Positions 12,020 to 22,329 of a DNA stretch of 64,000 nucleotides are shown here, one piece after another. Where the stretch lies: contig NMRA01000141.1 in the NCBI GenBank assembly GCA_002633005.1, forward strand, positions 128,194-192,193. Direction: 5' to 3'. This DNA comes from Phoronis australis. Its lineage: Eukaryota > Phoronida > Phoronidae. The translations under genes and the position numbers were made by a program. Positions within the stretch are counted from its first letter, which is position 1, and each line of letters starts with the position of its first letter. The notes under the pieces were generated by a model. That model searched no databases and was not told the DNA's origin. It saw nothing but the letters and a program-made list of their open reading frames with translations.

Positions 12020-12200
12020 CTTTGATGACGATGGCGACGATAAAATTGACGACGATAGTGGTAACGACAACAACGGTGATGGTGCTGGAGGTGGCGATGG
12101 TGATGACGGCGTGATTACTACAACGACGACAGTAATCAATGACGACGACAACAGTGATAAAGGGAGTGGTGGTGATGACGACAATTGCAATTGCGATGGC
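12020..12200. repeat. Cryptic GAY/GGT trinucleotide-rich tract
   Basis: Sequence is dominated by interrupted GAC, GAT, GGT and ACA triplets. This produces a plus-strand frame rich in Asp and a minus-strand frame rich in Ser/Pro/Leu. The lack of any domain and the simple composition argue for degenerate microsatellite rather than a gene. A short (CAA)n run precedes it at about 11980. Confidence 0.7.
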
Positions 12201-13188
12201 CTGACAGTAAGAAAACTATTTCTGGAAATGACAACTGTTGAAGTAAGTATTAATAGCGATACTAACAGTACATCAGTTTTACTTCCGGCAATACATAAAC
12301 AGCTTTTTCATGTATGAATATGATAACCGTGCAAGTTCTTACCAACGCATTCAAATATGAATATACCAACGGTATCTGGCTGTGATAAAACCAAACCATG
12401 GAAAGTAGGAGATAAAATCCGATACAAGTCGTGACTTCTTCCACTATCTAAGTTTTAACTTGTGTCGCGACTGACTTAATTCCTAAAATAGTTTCCCCCA
12501 CGGCCTATTGCTTTTGACACGAATGCCAACAATACTTCGTACCTGGTTTCAGTTAAGTTCACGGCCAATATTTTTCTTTTCAATTTAGGAGTAGCAAAAA
12601 AACGAGCTCGGAAACCAATTGATCAATTCAATTACTAGATTTAAAGCACAGTTGTCTTCTATTAGAGTCTTCAGGGCCTTAAGTTACACGCGCCTTTGAA
12701 TTGTCGAAAATGTGTTCTGTGTAATTAAAGATCGCTTGGAGAAGTGTCAAACTTCATTACAGCACCGTTCTGAAAATAGTTCCTTTTAAGACTAACCGAG
12801 CTCCTTTCTATTGCGATTTATCGATCCACTTTGCAAGAATACATGACGTCGTTGAGGTCTCTTGATAGAACACCCTATCCGCTAGTTTTGGCTCACGTGC
12901 CAAATGGCCACATACTACACTACGTCTTCAAAGAAAATATTTTTTTTGCTCTGAGAGTCCTACAGAAAAATTGCATGTCAGCATTTGGTATTCTACACGA
13001 TTACACAGTTGTAACAACGAGGCCAATTTCCGGTAGAAAAAATGTACCCTCACAAATAACCCTGGTTCCCAGGGCTCACACTCTCTGTCGTGACTGATCT
13101 GTGAAGCCTTCGGCTCAGCGAATGTTTTTATTGTCCGTCCGCTGGTTATTTTTAACCAGGAAGTTAATATACGCATGCTTAAAATTAT

Positions 13189-14090
13189 CCGGTAAGCACC
13201 CCGTGTGAGGGGAGGAAAGGGCAAAAATTGTGAAAAACAAGAAAATCAACCCTGCTTTGTAAATTCAACTCTATTTAGTTAATTCAATCCCATTTAAAAT
13301 ACAATTAAATCTTGTTTCATAAGTTTAATTCTATTTAAATAATTCAGTCCAATTTAAAATAAAAATCAATTCTGTTTGATAATTCATCTTAGTTCGAAAA
13401 TTCAATTCAGCTCAATAAAATCCACCCCGTTTAGAAGATTCAATGCTTTTATAAAGTCAAACGCTGTTTTAAACATTCATGTTACACGCATTAATCCAAT
13501 TCCGTTACGGGTATTCAGTCAACATTCGTAAACCGAGCGCGTAAAATCGATCGTGTTTAAATAGTAAGTTTTCTGTCTTGGAGATTCTATTTTGCAAGTC
13601 CTGTCCGAGGGAAATGAAACTAGTATATTACGTGACTGAAAATGGCGCTCGTTGTCAATGAGATTAAAAATATTCAAGAACAGATTCTTTCAGACGGTTT
13701 TTACGATGTAAATATATAGTTACAAGCTTGACCATTCGTCTCGAAGGCTTTTGGATCTGCCTAAGGTGGAAAGAGCAGCGTTATTATTGATGCGGGCCTC
13801 GACCTTTCATGGTGGGATTAGTTTCAGGAATCGCCGACAGGATTGACGAAACAAGGCCGGTTTTATAAAAAAAAACACGCTCCATTCTCCGAAACAGGTT
13901 CTCTTCTAAACAGAGTTGTTTTACGTAGAATTGAGTTTACAGAACAGGAATGATTTTTAAGTGGTATTAAATTTACATAATAGGATTTAGTGGTATTTTA
14001 TTTAGGATTGAATTTGTTAAATGGAGTTGAATTTATAAAACAGGGCTGGTTTTCTTTTTTCACAATTTTTGCCCTTTCCGCCTCTCACAA
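13189..14090. mobile_element. Fold-back element with iterated AATTCAA..TGTTTTA arms
   Basis: The left arm starts near CGGTAAGCACCCC and contains GGAAAGGGCAAAAATTGTGA. The right arm in reverse gives CGGTATTGTGAG, then the same GGAAAGGGCAAAAATTGTGA block. Inward of this, both arms consist of many imperfect copies (roughly 20-28 bp) of a unit like AATTCAACTCTGTTTTA. The arms span about 250 bp (left) and 200 bp (right). The central 350 bp is unlike the arms. No coding region. Confidence 0.75.
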
Positions 14091-14099
14091 TACCGAATC

Positions 14100-14805
14100 A
14101 TTAGGTAAAACTTACGTTAACAAGATTTGCACGCAAGCGGACGAGAAAGCGTGCGCCGTTTACCCCCAGAGTATTCAGCGAAGTCCTACGCAGGTCAAAG
14201 ACTTGATGGTACCGTCACAGATTGAAGGGAACTACTTGTTATTCATGCGCTTGGCTGAAAGTGTTGGATGAGATAATTGCGGTCGTAAACCAACGCGTCT
14301 GTTTAGCGTACGAGTTTCAAAGTCAAAAACCGACCAAATATTAAGGCAAAAGACTAACATGACTTTTTTTAAAATTTAAAAGTAAATAATTGCCATCTTT
14401 GAATTTTTAGAGTCGAGGCATTATAAGAGAAATTGTCGAATAGATTTTCTTTAGAATCACGGCTAAGCGACGAGCATTTCTATGTGAATCGATTGCGTCG
14501 GTTTAGTTTCAGTCTGTCTTAGGCTCGCTTAAGCGGTGGGGTAAAAAATCCCAAATGTTAGCGTAGGATTCGTCTCATGATTCACTGTTCGGAGCTGCCT
14601 ATTTAAATCGCGATGTTATGAACAAACTGGGCTGCAAGGAATATAATTATCGATTCCTTATTATAAAAGTAGACATGAGTTCATTTTCAGTAATTGGCAT
14701 ACTTCAGTTTCACTCTGTTGAAACCGTCTCGTACAGTAAAACAGCTGCCTTTAGTTTTCGTGAAATCAAATCCCAAACTGCGAGTCGAACAGCAACAGCC
14801 TCATA
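14100..14805. other. Spacer, no supported gene
   Basis: Plus-strand frames at 13990-14271 and 14618-14857 run out of or into repeats and show no domain. Nothing else recognised. Confidence 0.4.
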
Positions 14806-14809
14806 TGGC

Positions 14810-14840
14810 TATATATATAAATATATATATATATATATAG
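14810..14840. repeat. (TA)n microsatellite
   Basis: Alternating TA with a few interruptions, bounded by GGC and GGTACC. Confidence 0.85.
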
Positions 14841-15147
14841 GTACCCGCATAGAGTGACATGTCACATGCAACAGTTGCCAGTTGACAAGGAGTTTGAGCT
14901 CTGATCCTGTTCATTGGACAGTCACAGACTTCACCTTTGCTAAATCAGAAACTAGTACTTTTTCCTTCATATACTCACGGAATTCCAGAATATTACCACT
15001 AGTAAACATATTAGTCGATAATGGAATCGCCGTAGTGAATTTATTCTTAATGCTGTGAGCTTGACTTTGTGACACTATTCAGTAAATACAAACACCAGGA
15101 TTAAGATTTTTCAGTGTGCCTAAACTACCAGAAGTCGGCTTGGCCAC

Positions 15148-15326
15148 AACTGACCTATCGCCAGGATTTTGGGTGACGGCTTAACCGACCAGTTAGAACG
15201 CAGCATTCTTGACATACCTTCCTTTCCAAGCCGCCATTTTACCAGACAAACAAGACGTTACCAGGTAGAACTCATTGTTTGTTCGTCGACATTTCGTAAG
15301 GGGGCGGAGCTTGCGATAGGTCAATT
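15148..15326. mobile_element. Short DNA transposon/MITE with TGACCTATCGC termini, family E (copy 1)
   Basis: The left end reads TGACCTATCGCCAGGATTTT. The right end in reverse reads AATTGACCTATCGCAAG. The left interior (GCATTCTTGACA, TTTCCAAGCCGCCATTTTA, AGACAAACAA) matches the left arm of the larger element at 19611-20977. The element is about 179 bp and looks like an internally deleted derivative of that family. Confidence 0.7.
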
Positions 15327-15598
15327 TTAGTTGTCCCACGTTTTTCATTCATTCCCTGTAGGACACACGATTCACTCTCTAATACACTGCAGTTTTCAAC
15401 CGTCATCCAGGTCGACACAGTTCTCGAGCTATCATCCGTTGTTGCCATAAACTTTCCTCGTGCTGTCACAAAACTGGATCCAACTAGTGTCCCTGGTGCA
15501 TAAATCGAGGACCATAAGCCATTCACAGCCTCAAAATTCTCCTTGGGTTTGAATGTGTCATATACGCGTGTGCGGCAAGTCTTAATGTGACTTCCAGA
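15272..15598 (-). CDS. Possible exon running into a transposon end
   Basis: On the minus strand a good acceptor (CAATTATTCTTTAG) at 15599 is followed by about 90 open residues including TCRTRVYDTFKPKENFE and a Ser/Thr-rich part. The frame then enters the right arm of the family E element at about 15326 and stops after roughly 18 more residues. Composition and splice border suggest a real exon, with an original C-terminus replaced by element sequence. The protein family was not recognised. Confidence 0.3.
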   Translation of the reverse strand, partial: SGSHIKTCRTRVYDTFKPKENFEAVNGLWSSIYAPGTLVGSSFVTARGKFMATTDDSSRTVSTWMTVENCSVLESESCVLQGMNEKRGTTKIDLSQAPPPYEMSTNKQ

Positions 15599-15701
15599 CT
15601 AAAGAATAATTGGCCGTGTGATTGAAAATTGCAGCAGCGGACATACGCTCTGAAAGCATTCATCTCTAGGAGTCGCTCTGGAACACAAAAGGGTGAATTT
15701 T

Positions 15702-15978
15702 CATGGGCGCACCCAGATCGGGGGCACCCGGGGGACTCTATCGAGCCCCCCCCAATTTGGCGAATTAGGCAAAAAGGTCCGCCTCAGCGAAAAAAGTCCG
15801 AGTGAACGACACAAAAGTTCACAAAGGACACAGGAAATCGGCGCAGATGCACAATTCGTAGGCCTGAACCTAGTGGCTCCGTTGTTGTTTTTTTAAGTCC
15901 TCCTTGATTTTATTCAGTAAAAAGTCCCCACATCGAGAAATTCGAGCCCCTCTATATTTTAGGCTGGGTGCGTGCATG
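15702..15978 (+). mobile_element. MITE with CATGGGCGCACCCAG termini, family F (copy 1)
   Basis: Starts CATGGGCGCACCCAG and ends CTGGGTGCGTGCATGA, an inverted terminal pair. The interior contains GGCGAATTAGGCAAAAAGG, GTCCGAGTGAAC, CACAGGAAATCGGC, ATTCGTAGGCCTGAACC and CTATATTTTAGGCTGGG. All of these recur in the same order in copy 2 at 50194-50474. The plus-strand frame across it is fortuitous. Confidence 0.85.
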
Positions 15979-16312
15979 ATTTTTCGTCGAAGTTCTCAAT
16001 AAATGAAGACCTTTCAATCGTTCTTGTTGTCTAAAAAGGTAGATTTCCCGATCCCCAGCATTTGGCCTCTTTATAGCAGAGTGTAATCCGCGTTGAACGG
16101 GAGTCTGAAAGGTCAGTTTGTGACCTCAATATGATCTAGTGGATTTGTAAATCTTCCAGGTGACCTAGGTGATAGTATGTGTCTTGACCACACCCTTGTC
16201 AGATGTTACTTTCACCACAGATGGTCTGTGCTATCACGAGGAGATGCGTGTACAACTAGGAAAGATGGCAGCCGGGTGTTTAACTTATTTCTTTGCTGTA
16301 CTCGCACTGTCA

Positions 16313-16545
16313 CAGTGGCAGATCTACGATTTCAGTAAGGGGGGGTTTAGGATTCGAGAGAATCCGAGGCGCGTAGCGCCGAGGAGAAGGAAGGTCGCGA
16401 GAGGGTTTCCCTCCTCCCGTGTAAGATTTTTTGGGATTTTTAGTAGCTAATTTCGTTTTTCTGGCGATTTTTTTCCAGTTTTTATTTTTGATCCTGTCCC
16501 GAGGGGGGGTTTAAACCCCCTGAACCCCCCCTGTAGATCCGCCTC
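16313..16545. mobile_element. MITE-like element with GCAGATCTAC / GTAGATCCGC termini
   Basis: The left end GTGGCAGATCTACGATTT and the right end CTGTAGATCCGCCTCTGA form an inverted pair. Inside are a G-run near the left end and paired GGGGGTTTAAACCCCC blocks near the right end. CACTG flanks the right end and ACTGT/CAGTG the left, so a short target duplication is possible but not clear. Confidence 0.55.
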
Positions 16546-16559
16546 TGAGTCACTGGTGC

Positions 16560-17910
16560 TGCCACATGTATTCAACAGGGGACGCCAAACACGAAATTGT
16601 TGACGACCACGCGCAGGCCCCTTTCATACGAGTCCGTTGTTTTGAAAAATTGTGTAAAAATCCAAAATGTTGACCACGTTCACTTCTATTTAAGATCATT
16701 ACCACAAAAATGAAGCACAGAAATAATTTTGCTCAAAACAGTGAGCAACTGCCTGGACAACTATCCAAACCTCTCGGACACAAGAAACCGTTAATTTGAG
16801 TCAAATGATCCAGCCATAAATCTTCATAGCATGCGGGGCCCAAACGTTTGACATGTGATGTGGATTTTGCAACTGAAGTTCTTTCAACGCCGAAGTTTAC
16901 AACGTTTGCTCGCTTGTAATGTTCCAGGCTACAATTCGTAAGGCAACTGCTGCGTACATGAATGATGCTTTGGTTACTGCGAACTGTACAGTAGTTGCAA
17001 ACAACGACTCCGGGGGGATTGTTGTAACGCAGTTCGATTAACATTAATAAATCATTGCTGCAGACTGCAACGCTTGTATGATGGCGGAAAGTGAAAACTG
17101 AAATAATCTAGTCAAGGCCGGGGAGAGAGACTTGCATGCGTGGCTTATATTGAACGTGCCGCTCTGGCTGACAGGTGACTAGGGAAGGCCATGATCCCTA
17201 TGAAAGGGTGCATTCTACACTTACTAGCAAAATACAAGTACATTTTTCAAGTAAATGGACCTGACAACGCGTATACATGTAAACAAAAACAATTACAAAT
17301 TTAAGACTCAATAACAACAGTTCAGACATTTTAGATTTTCTGTGAATCAATTTAAAACTGACGTCTCAGTTTTCTCTGTTTTTTAGATATTCACAAACAG
17401 AATTTAAATTGGTAGATATCGTAAATATTGTAAACCTCTGCAGCAAATGGAAGAAATCTTAGTTTTCTGCCAAGTAAAGCTAGCAAAAGAGGAGTTTCAG
17501 ATCAAAGAAGGCGTCTCAGATCACGATCAACACTTTTCCGTTTACGAACCTCAAATGAAATTGTGCACATCTAAATAGTGCCATAATCAATACTTTAATT
17601 ATAAACCTGTTACGGAGGACTCCATAGACAGTCTTAAATAAGTTAAAATAACATAGGCTTGTATGACAAGAAACATGGGCAATCCATCGTTGTCTCTCAA
17701 TATTTAGGCAACGCTGTTTAAAACACTTATAAACACAATGACTACACTCTGGTTAAACTAAACAATACCACAATGTATAGAGGAAAGAGGGTTTTTACTT
17801 TAATGTCCATTCCTTTTTCTCTTTCAACTATGATTTCTATAGCACACACTGGTGTGTCTACTGTAAGACGAATTTAACAATTCCAAGCAGTACTTAACAA
17901 TTCTAACTAA
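16560..17910. other. Gene-poor interval
   Basis: A minus-strand open frame of 103 codons at 16733-17044 is Cys- and Ser-containing but shows no domain, signal peptide or splice context, so I do not call it a gene. The remainder is AT-rich without recognised features. Confidence 0.4.
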
Positions 17911-19062
17911 TCCATGGTATCTAAACTACACGGCTAACAGACTGCAAAACACGACACGAACCTGCCAACACCGTCCACTGACTCGAATAAAGACGGGATC
18001 GGATTTCATTTATCCGAAAAAATATGGCCACGAACTGTCATTCACGACACACGCACCTCCAAACAATGTTCACTCTAATAAAGCATGACGAATACACCGT
18101 CACTGACTCATTGGCTTCCCGGATAAGTAGCGCGAAATAGTGATTATTACTGGGATTGTCCACCCGAAGTTATGCCCATGGGCTTTTATTCAGAAAATTA
18201 TGCCGAATGAACGCCCAGAGCGTTTTTTTGGTGTTGCAACTTCTAGCGTCATATGTCCAGATAGCGTGACGTTTATTTGGAAAATTTTCTCTTAAAAGCC
18301 CTTTCAGCGTCAACTTTTAGTCACAAATTCAGTTTGTGGGGCATTTCTCATTTACAAAAATCGAACAAAATGTTGGCGAACCCAGAAGGACTGTTTCACT
18401 TACAATAATATATATCGCGATTCATGCTGGCATTTGCGTATCAGAAAATATGACGCCCCCCTTTTCAAAATTAACGCCCGGGCGTTTATTTGGTGTTACT
18501 AAAACACCTGAAATTTTTCATTTTCCGAGTACACGCCCATGGGCTTACCCACGGAAAATCTCGGTACTACGCAGAAAGGCTATTGATCAACCTTCATGCC
18601 TTTGCCTAAAATGTGATTTTTGGCAAAAAACGGGTGTTTTTATTTAGTTCGGAAAGCATGCTAACGGAAGTCAATACTCTCAATGTCAATATTGAGATTC
18701 GATGATACGAAAAGATTCTCTACGCCAGTAAATTGTAGAATAAATAAGCAATTTAAATAAGTTTTATTTTTTTCCAGTTCACAACAAGTACAAACAAACT
18801 TTTGATCAAAATTATACTATCGCACCCATTACACAGCTGTCGAAGCCGATTTCTACATTTTATTTGTCAACCATGTTTGGTGGTCCATGTGTGGTGTTCC
18901 TAAGTGGATGTGAGTCCGTGGCCGTCTTGTTTGGGTGGTTGAGTCGTCTTTTTTGAGACTGATCCCGTGTATTTGATTCAGTGAACGGTGTTCGCAGGTT
19001 CGTGGCGTTTTTGCGTCCGGCACGGTGTTTTGCAGTCCGTTTGCCGTGTATTTTAGGTACCT
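17911..19062. mobile_element. 1.15-kb element with diverged ~200-bp inverted arms
   Basis: The left arm (17911-18090) contains, in order, TACACGGCTAACAGACTGCA, ACGAACCTGC, ACACCGT, CACTGA, CGGGATC, GGCCACGAACT and CTCCAAACAATG. The right arm (18868-19062) in reverse has TACACGGCAAACGGACTGCA, ACGAACCTGC, ACACCGT, CACTGA, CGGGATC, GGCCACGGACT and ACCAAACATGG. The interior holds the GC-palindrome cluster listed separately. No transposase frame is visible, so it would be non-autonomous. Confidence 0.65.
18165..18550. repeat. Cluster of GC-core palindromes (GCCCATGGGC, ACGCCCGGGCGT)
   Basis: TATGCCCATGGGCTTTTATT, ACGCCCAGAGCGTTTTTTTG, TAACGCCCGGGCGTTTATTT and ACACGCCCATGGGCTTACC are spaced irregularly, most followed by 'TTTATT(T/C)' and 'GGTGTT'. 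They look like copies of one short motif that is palindromic at its core. The cluster may be nested inside the long-TIR element or part of its interior. Confidence 0.5.
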
Positions 19063-19778
19063 TGTAATCTGTTCACTTCACTATCTGTCTGCCCTTTTCA
19101 CCACGGCCAGCTGCATTTGTTGTACTTTGGGCCAAGACCTAATAAAAAATTGAGTAAGAGTTTTGTACCCGCTCGATATCATCACCTTGGTGAAAGTGCC
19201 AACGTTCGTTACAACATGTATACGTCAGAAAAGATATTTCGCTGAGAATTCCTTCCTTTAGTTTACTTTTTTCACAATAATGCCAGATTTATTATTTGAA
19301 AGAAATAGTTAGCTTATGTTAACACTAACGCGTTGTCCGAAGCCGATCGCGTGCTTCAGAGTGAAAATGTAGGTCAGCAAGTCACGTTCTAGTAAGTCAC
19401 AAGCAACGTCGTGGTGATCATGGAAGAAACTGAATGAAATTACGTAGAAATATTCGGTGACAGTTGTGTGACGGGTAGGACTTGCAGCAATTATTAATTT
19501 TGTTGAACCTGGCGGGTTTGCCAATCCATACAATCTGATATTCCATAGTCGAATTTCAATTGCAGGCCTGATTCGGCTGCTTTGGGACGGAGTTTGGCTT
19601 GGACTGAAACAATTGACCTATCGCCAGGATTTTGACTGACATCTTAACTGACGAATCAGGACTCAGCATTCTTGACACACCTTCGTCTGCGTTTCCAAGC
19701 CGCCATTTTACCCGACAAACAAAACGCCTTCGGGTAAAGCTTATTTTAGTCTATAGCTCAAGAAATTGTGCGATAAAA

Positions 19779-20074
19779 ATGGCGAAAGGGTGTTGCTATG
19801 GCGTGTGTAATTCCGGCAGCCGTTATGCAGCTCGGGAATATCCCGTCACTTATTGAGCGTCCCTTAAGCCGAAAGTGATGTCGAAAGGTGTAAACGATAG
19901 ATGTGATCAAACTGTATGGACGGCCACATGACCACTTGAATTTGGCAATGTTGCTTGATTATTCGAAGAGTAAAAACAAATATATTTATTCCAAGTTGCG
20001 CACTTTTCAGTTTGTTGGCTATAGTGTAGACCTATGTGATTTTCACTCCATAATTTCACTCGTTTGGCCGCCTT
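19779..20074 (+). pseudogene. Broken THAP zinc-finger domain
   Basis: A start codon opens MAKGCCYGVCNSGSRYA, the C-x4-C-type beginning typical of THAP domains, and stops after about 25 codons. About 50 bp later, in another frame, IKLYGRPHDHLNLAM and KNKYIYSK resemble the later THAP region, in which Cys and His close the zinc site. The closing Cys-x2-His is not intact. This is a frameshifted relic inside the family E transposon. THAP domains bind DNA in transposases and in derived host proteins. Confidence 0.55.
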
Positions 20075-20730
20075 TGTCTCGGCACCTGTTGGACCCTACA
20101 CTAGCGGTAGTCACCGGAAATTGTTGTTTTTGTGAAAATTTGTATTAAATTTTTCGTTTATTTCGTCTGAATGAACATTGCTTCGTTTCGTAGCAAAAGT
20201 GAAGAACATTTTTTGTTATTCAAATGCCCGTGGGCTGGCGTTCAATTGAATCTCTCTCCGAAATTGACTGATTCGATCGGCACAGGTGGGGCACTGCCGG
20301 GATTACTGAACTCAAAGCTTTGTTCGACCTGTTGTCACGAAAAAATAAACAGTTAAAAGATCAGAGTGTATCTGAGCTATGAACCTGAATTACCTGAATT
20401 TTTTTAATCAAAAGATTTTGCTATTTTGCTTGAAGATTAGAAAACCAAAAACAGTAACGTCGACTCTACTTACTTTACTCGGGGAATCTCATCTTGTGAC
20501 CTATTTTTCATTTGGCGGAATTTAGCAGACGGCAGAATAAAAATATCTGCAAATCTTCACTGACTGTGTTCAAAATATCCTGAAATCTATGGCATCGCAC
20601 AGATGATTACGATTTAAGGTACATATCCAGCTTTACATGAATATATCGCATCAGTGGCTTTGCCGTTTGCCAGGTGAAGGTGAACCGTGTGGGGCTCTTC
20701 GGATTTTTGCTGGCTTCGAAATTATTTTCC

Positions 20731-20913
20731 TCAAACACTCTCTACACTTATTTTTTCATCGTCACCTTTACACATTCTGACGTCATGAAAGTACGATTCT
20801 CTGCTGAAAACCATTGCCTGTTGTTTTGTCGAAGCGTTTTTTGGATAGTCCAAAAAACACTCATAGATTCCATCAGGAACGTCGTTCAGCGACAGTGTAT
20901 TTGCCGCCGACAT
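20731..20913 (-). CDS. Element-encoded small open frame, unknown
   Basis: Sixty codons starting with ATG close to the right terminus of the family E element, reading MSAANTLSLNDVPDGIYEC at the start. It is acidic, with VFSRESYFHDVRMCKGDDE near the middle. It could be the first exon of a second transposon protein or a chance frame. No domain recognised. Confidence 0.25.
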   Translation of the reverse strand: MSAANTLSLNDVPDGIYECFLDYPKNASTKQQAMVFSRESYFHDVRMCKGDDEKISVESV

Positions 20914-20984
20914 CTTGTTTGTTTGTCGGGTGGCACGTGATTTTTCTAAAGGGAGCGGATCTTGCGATATGTCAATTAAGGAAT

Positions 20985-21840
20985 CGAGCCTCGCATGCTG
21001 TCGTCTTACAGGCGTGCTTCATCTTGCATTCTGGCACTTATTTTCCTTCACAGACCTACGTTTACGCGGCGCAACGATGAATACTATTGTCGAAAACATT
21101 AGTGTATAGACAGCCGATTCACTCAACAGTGTGTGGATTGCATTATGGGAAAATGTTACGAGAGATTTGATTTGATGGACAAGTACTTCCACGTAAACAA
21201 GCCGTGCGTTGTGGTGACAACCGATCCAAAAGCGGCGTTTTATATTAGAATACAACAACTGAAAATTGCACATATTTTCCTGCATGCACAATCCTCAGTT
21301 GTGAAACATGGGTACACTTCAATCATCTAATATTTAATCCATCCTGCCAAAGACAGTCGAATGCATTTTGGAAATCCACAAAATAAACTATAAAATCTCC
21401 TATCTGCTTAGAAACGTTGTTAAAACTGAGTGCATTTAAAACAATCATGATATCTACAATAGAGAACTTTTACGGAAATCCTCATTTATAACTTCACTAT
21501 TAAACGACCATTGATATAATTTCTTGAAAATAATTTTAAAAATATTTTATTTGCAATCTGTAGCAAGATAATTCTTCTTTAATTTCTAGGATCGTTTCTG
21601 TCCCCATTTTTACAGTGGTAGTATCACGCTAAGTCTCCATGGGGAAGGATACACACCTGTGTCAAGTACGATTGACCAATAACGGAAGTGTTTCTGGTAT
21701 ATTTAACACACTCTAAAGGTATTCCGTCACAGTTATCTGATTCTCCAGTTGTACGTCGTTAGTACCTTTGATTATCTCGTTAGCCATTACAGCATCACGG
21801 GTTTGCGACCGCGTAACTTGTATCATAATTTTAAGATGAG
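20985..21840. other. Spacer, no supported gene
   Basis: Plus- and minus-strand frames between 20.9 and 21.3 kb overlap each other and show no domain. The remainder is AT-rich. Confidence 0.4.
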
Positions 21841-21845
21841 CGCGT

Positions 21846-22317
21846 ACGTAAATAAAGACATGTTGATCCGACGTTTCGGTTTATTACTTTAAACCATTTT
21901 CGAGGCAACAGTTCGCATACTCAAACAGGCGACACAAGTGGAAAGCAAACTGTGTAGGTACACGTCAAAATGCATTGTGAGATGAGACTGGAAATCAAAA
22001 CAGTTGGAGCTCAAATGAACCAATGTTCCTATTGAGGTAACGCTCAGCATGGTTCAACCCTATATGCATAGCCTCCTTTATGAGCAGCCTCAGGGTGGCA
22101 TTATCCTTGTCTAAGATCTGAACACCAGAGCAATCTATAGTGTGACCAGTTGTCAATGAGTGGTTGAGAACAGCACTGTGTGTGTCTTTACAGTGTTCTT
22201 TGACTTTGATGCCAAGAATGTAAAACTGCTCACATTTATTACAATTGAGTGGGTACACAACATGACTTCTTTGCCTTGAAAACCGAAACGTCGGATCAAC
22301 ATGTCTTTATTTACGTA
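21846..22317 (-). mobile_element. Penelope-like element fragment with inverted ends
   Basis: The sequence is bounded by a 38-bp inverted pair: ACGTAAATAAAGACATGTTG leading into GATCCGACGTTTCGGTTT on the left, and its near-perfect reverse complement on the right. Between them, on the minus strand, lies a GIY-YIG endonuclease-like frame. The GATCCGACGTTTCGG block near the end of the coding part is typical of Penelope-like elements, where it follows the endonuclease. The copy lacks the reverse transcriptase. Confidence 0.75.
21995..22258 (-). pseudogene. GIY-YIG endonuclease domain fragment of a Penelope-like element
   Basis: The 87-residue frame begins YPLNCNKCEQFYI, which matches the Y-x-I-x-C-x2-C-x3-Y-I-G start of PLE GIY-YIG domains. 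It continues with SAVLNHSLTTGHTID, then ILDKDNATLRLLIKEA and a LNR motif, the expected order of conserved blocks. The 'IGETGR' segment after the YI is replaced by LGIKVKEHC, so catalytic residues there are degraded. The domain normally nicks target DNA for PLE integration. This copy is almost certainly inactive. Confidence 0.75.
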
Positions 22318-22329
22318 TGCGCATATCTC

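Larger units (their letters stand above)
19611..20977. mobile_element. DNA transposon relic with TGACCTATCGC termini, family E (copy 2), THAP-bearing
   Basis: The left end reads AATTGACCTATCGCCAGGAT and the right end in reverse reads AATTGACATATCGCAAGATC. A second pair, CCCGACAAACAAAAC and CCCGACAAACAAACAAG, lies about 60-110 bp inside the two ends. The left interior matches the short copy at 15148. It carries a broken THAP domain on the plus strand and a 60-codon open frame on the minus strand (20731-20913) starting just inside the right end. The superfamily is unassigned; THAP suggests P-element or Kolobok relatives. Confidence 0.65.

Noticed and set aside
11978-12317. Asp-rich plus frame and Ser/Pro-rich minus frame
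   Set aside because: Explained by an interrupted trinucleotide repeat; no domain.
16733-17044. 103-codon minus-strand frame
   Set aside because: No domain, no signal peptide, no splice border; length is not surprising in 64 kb read in six frames.
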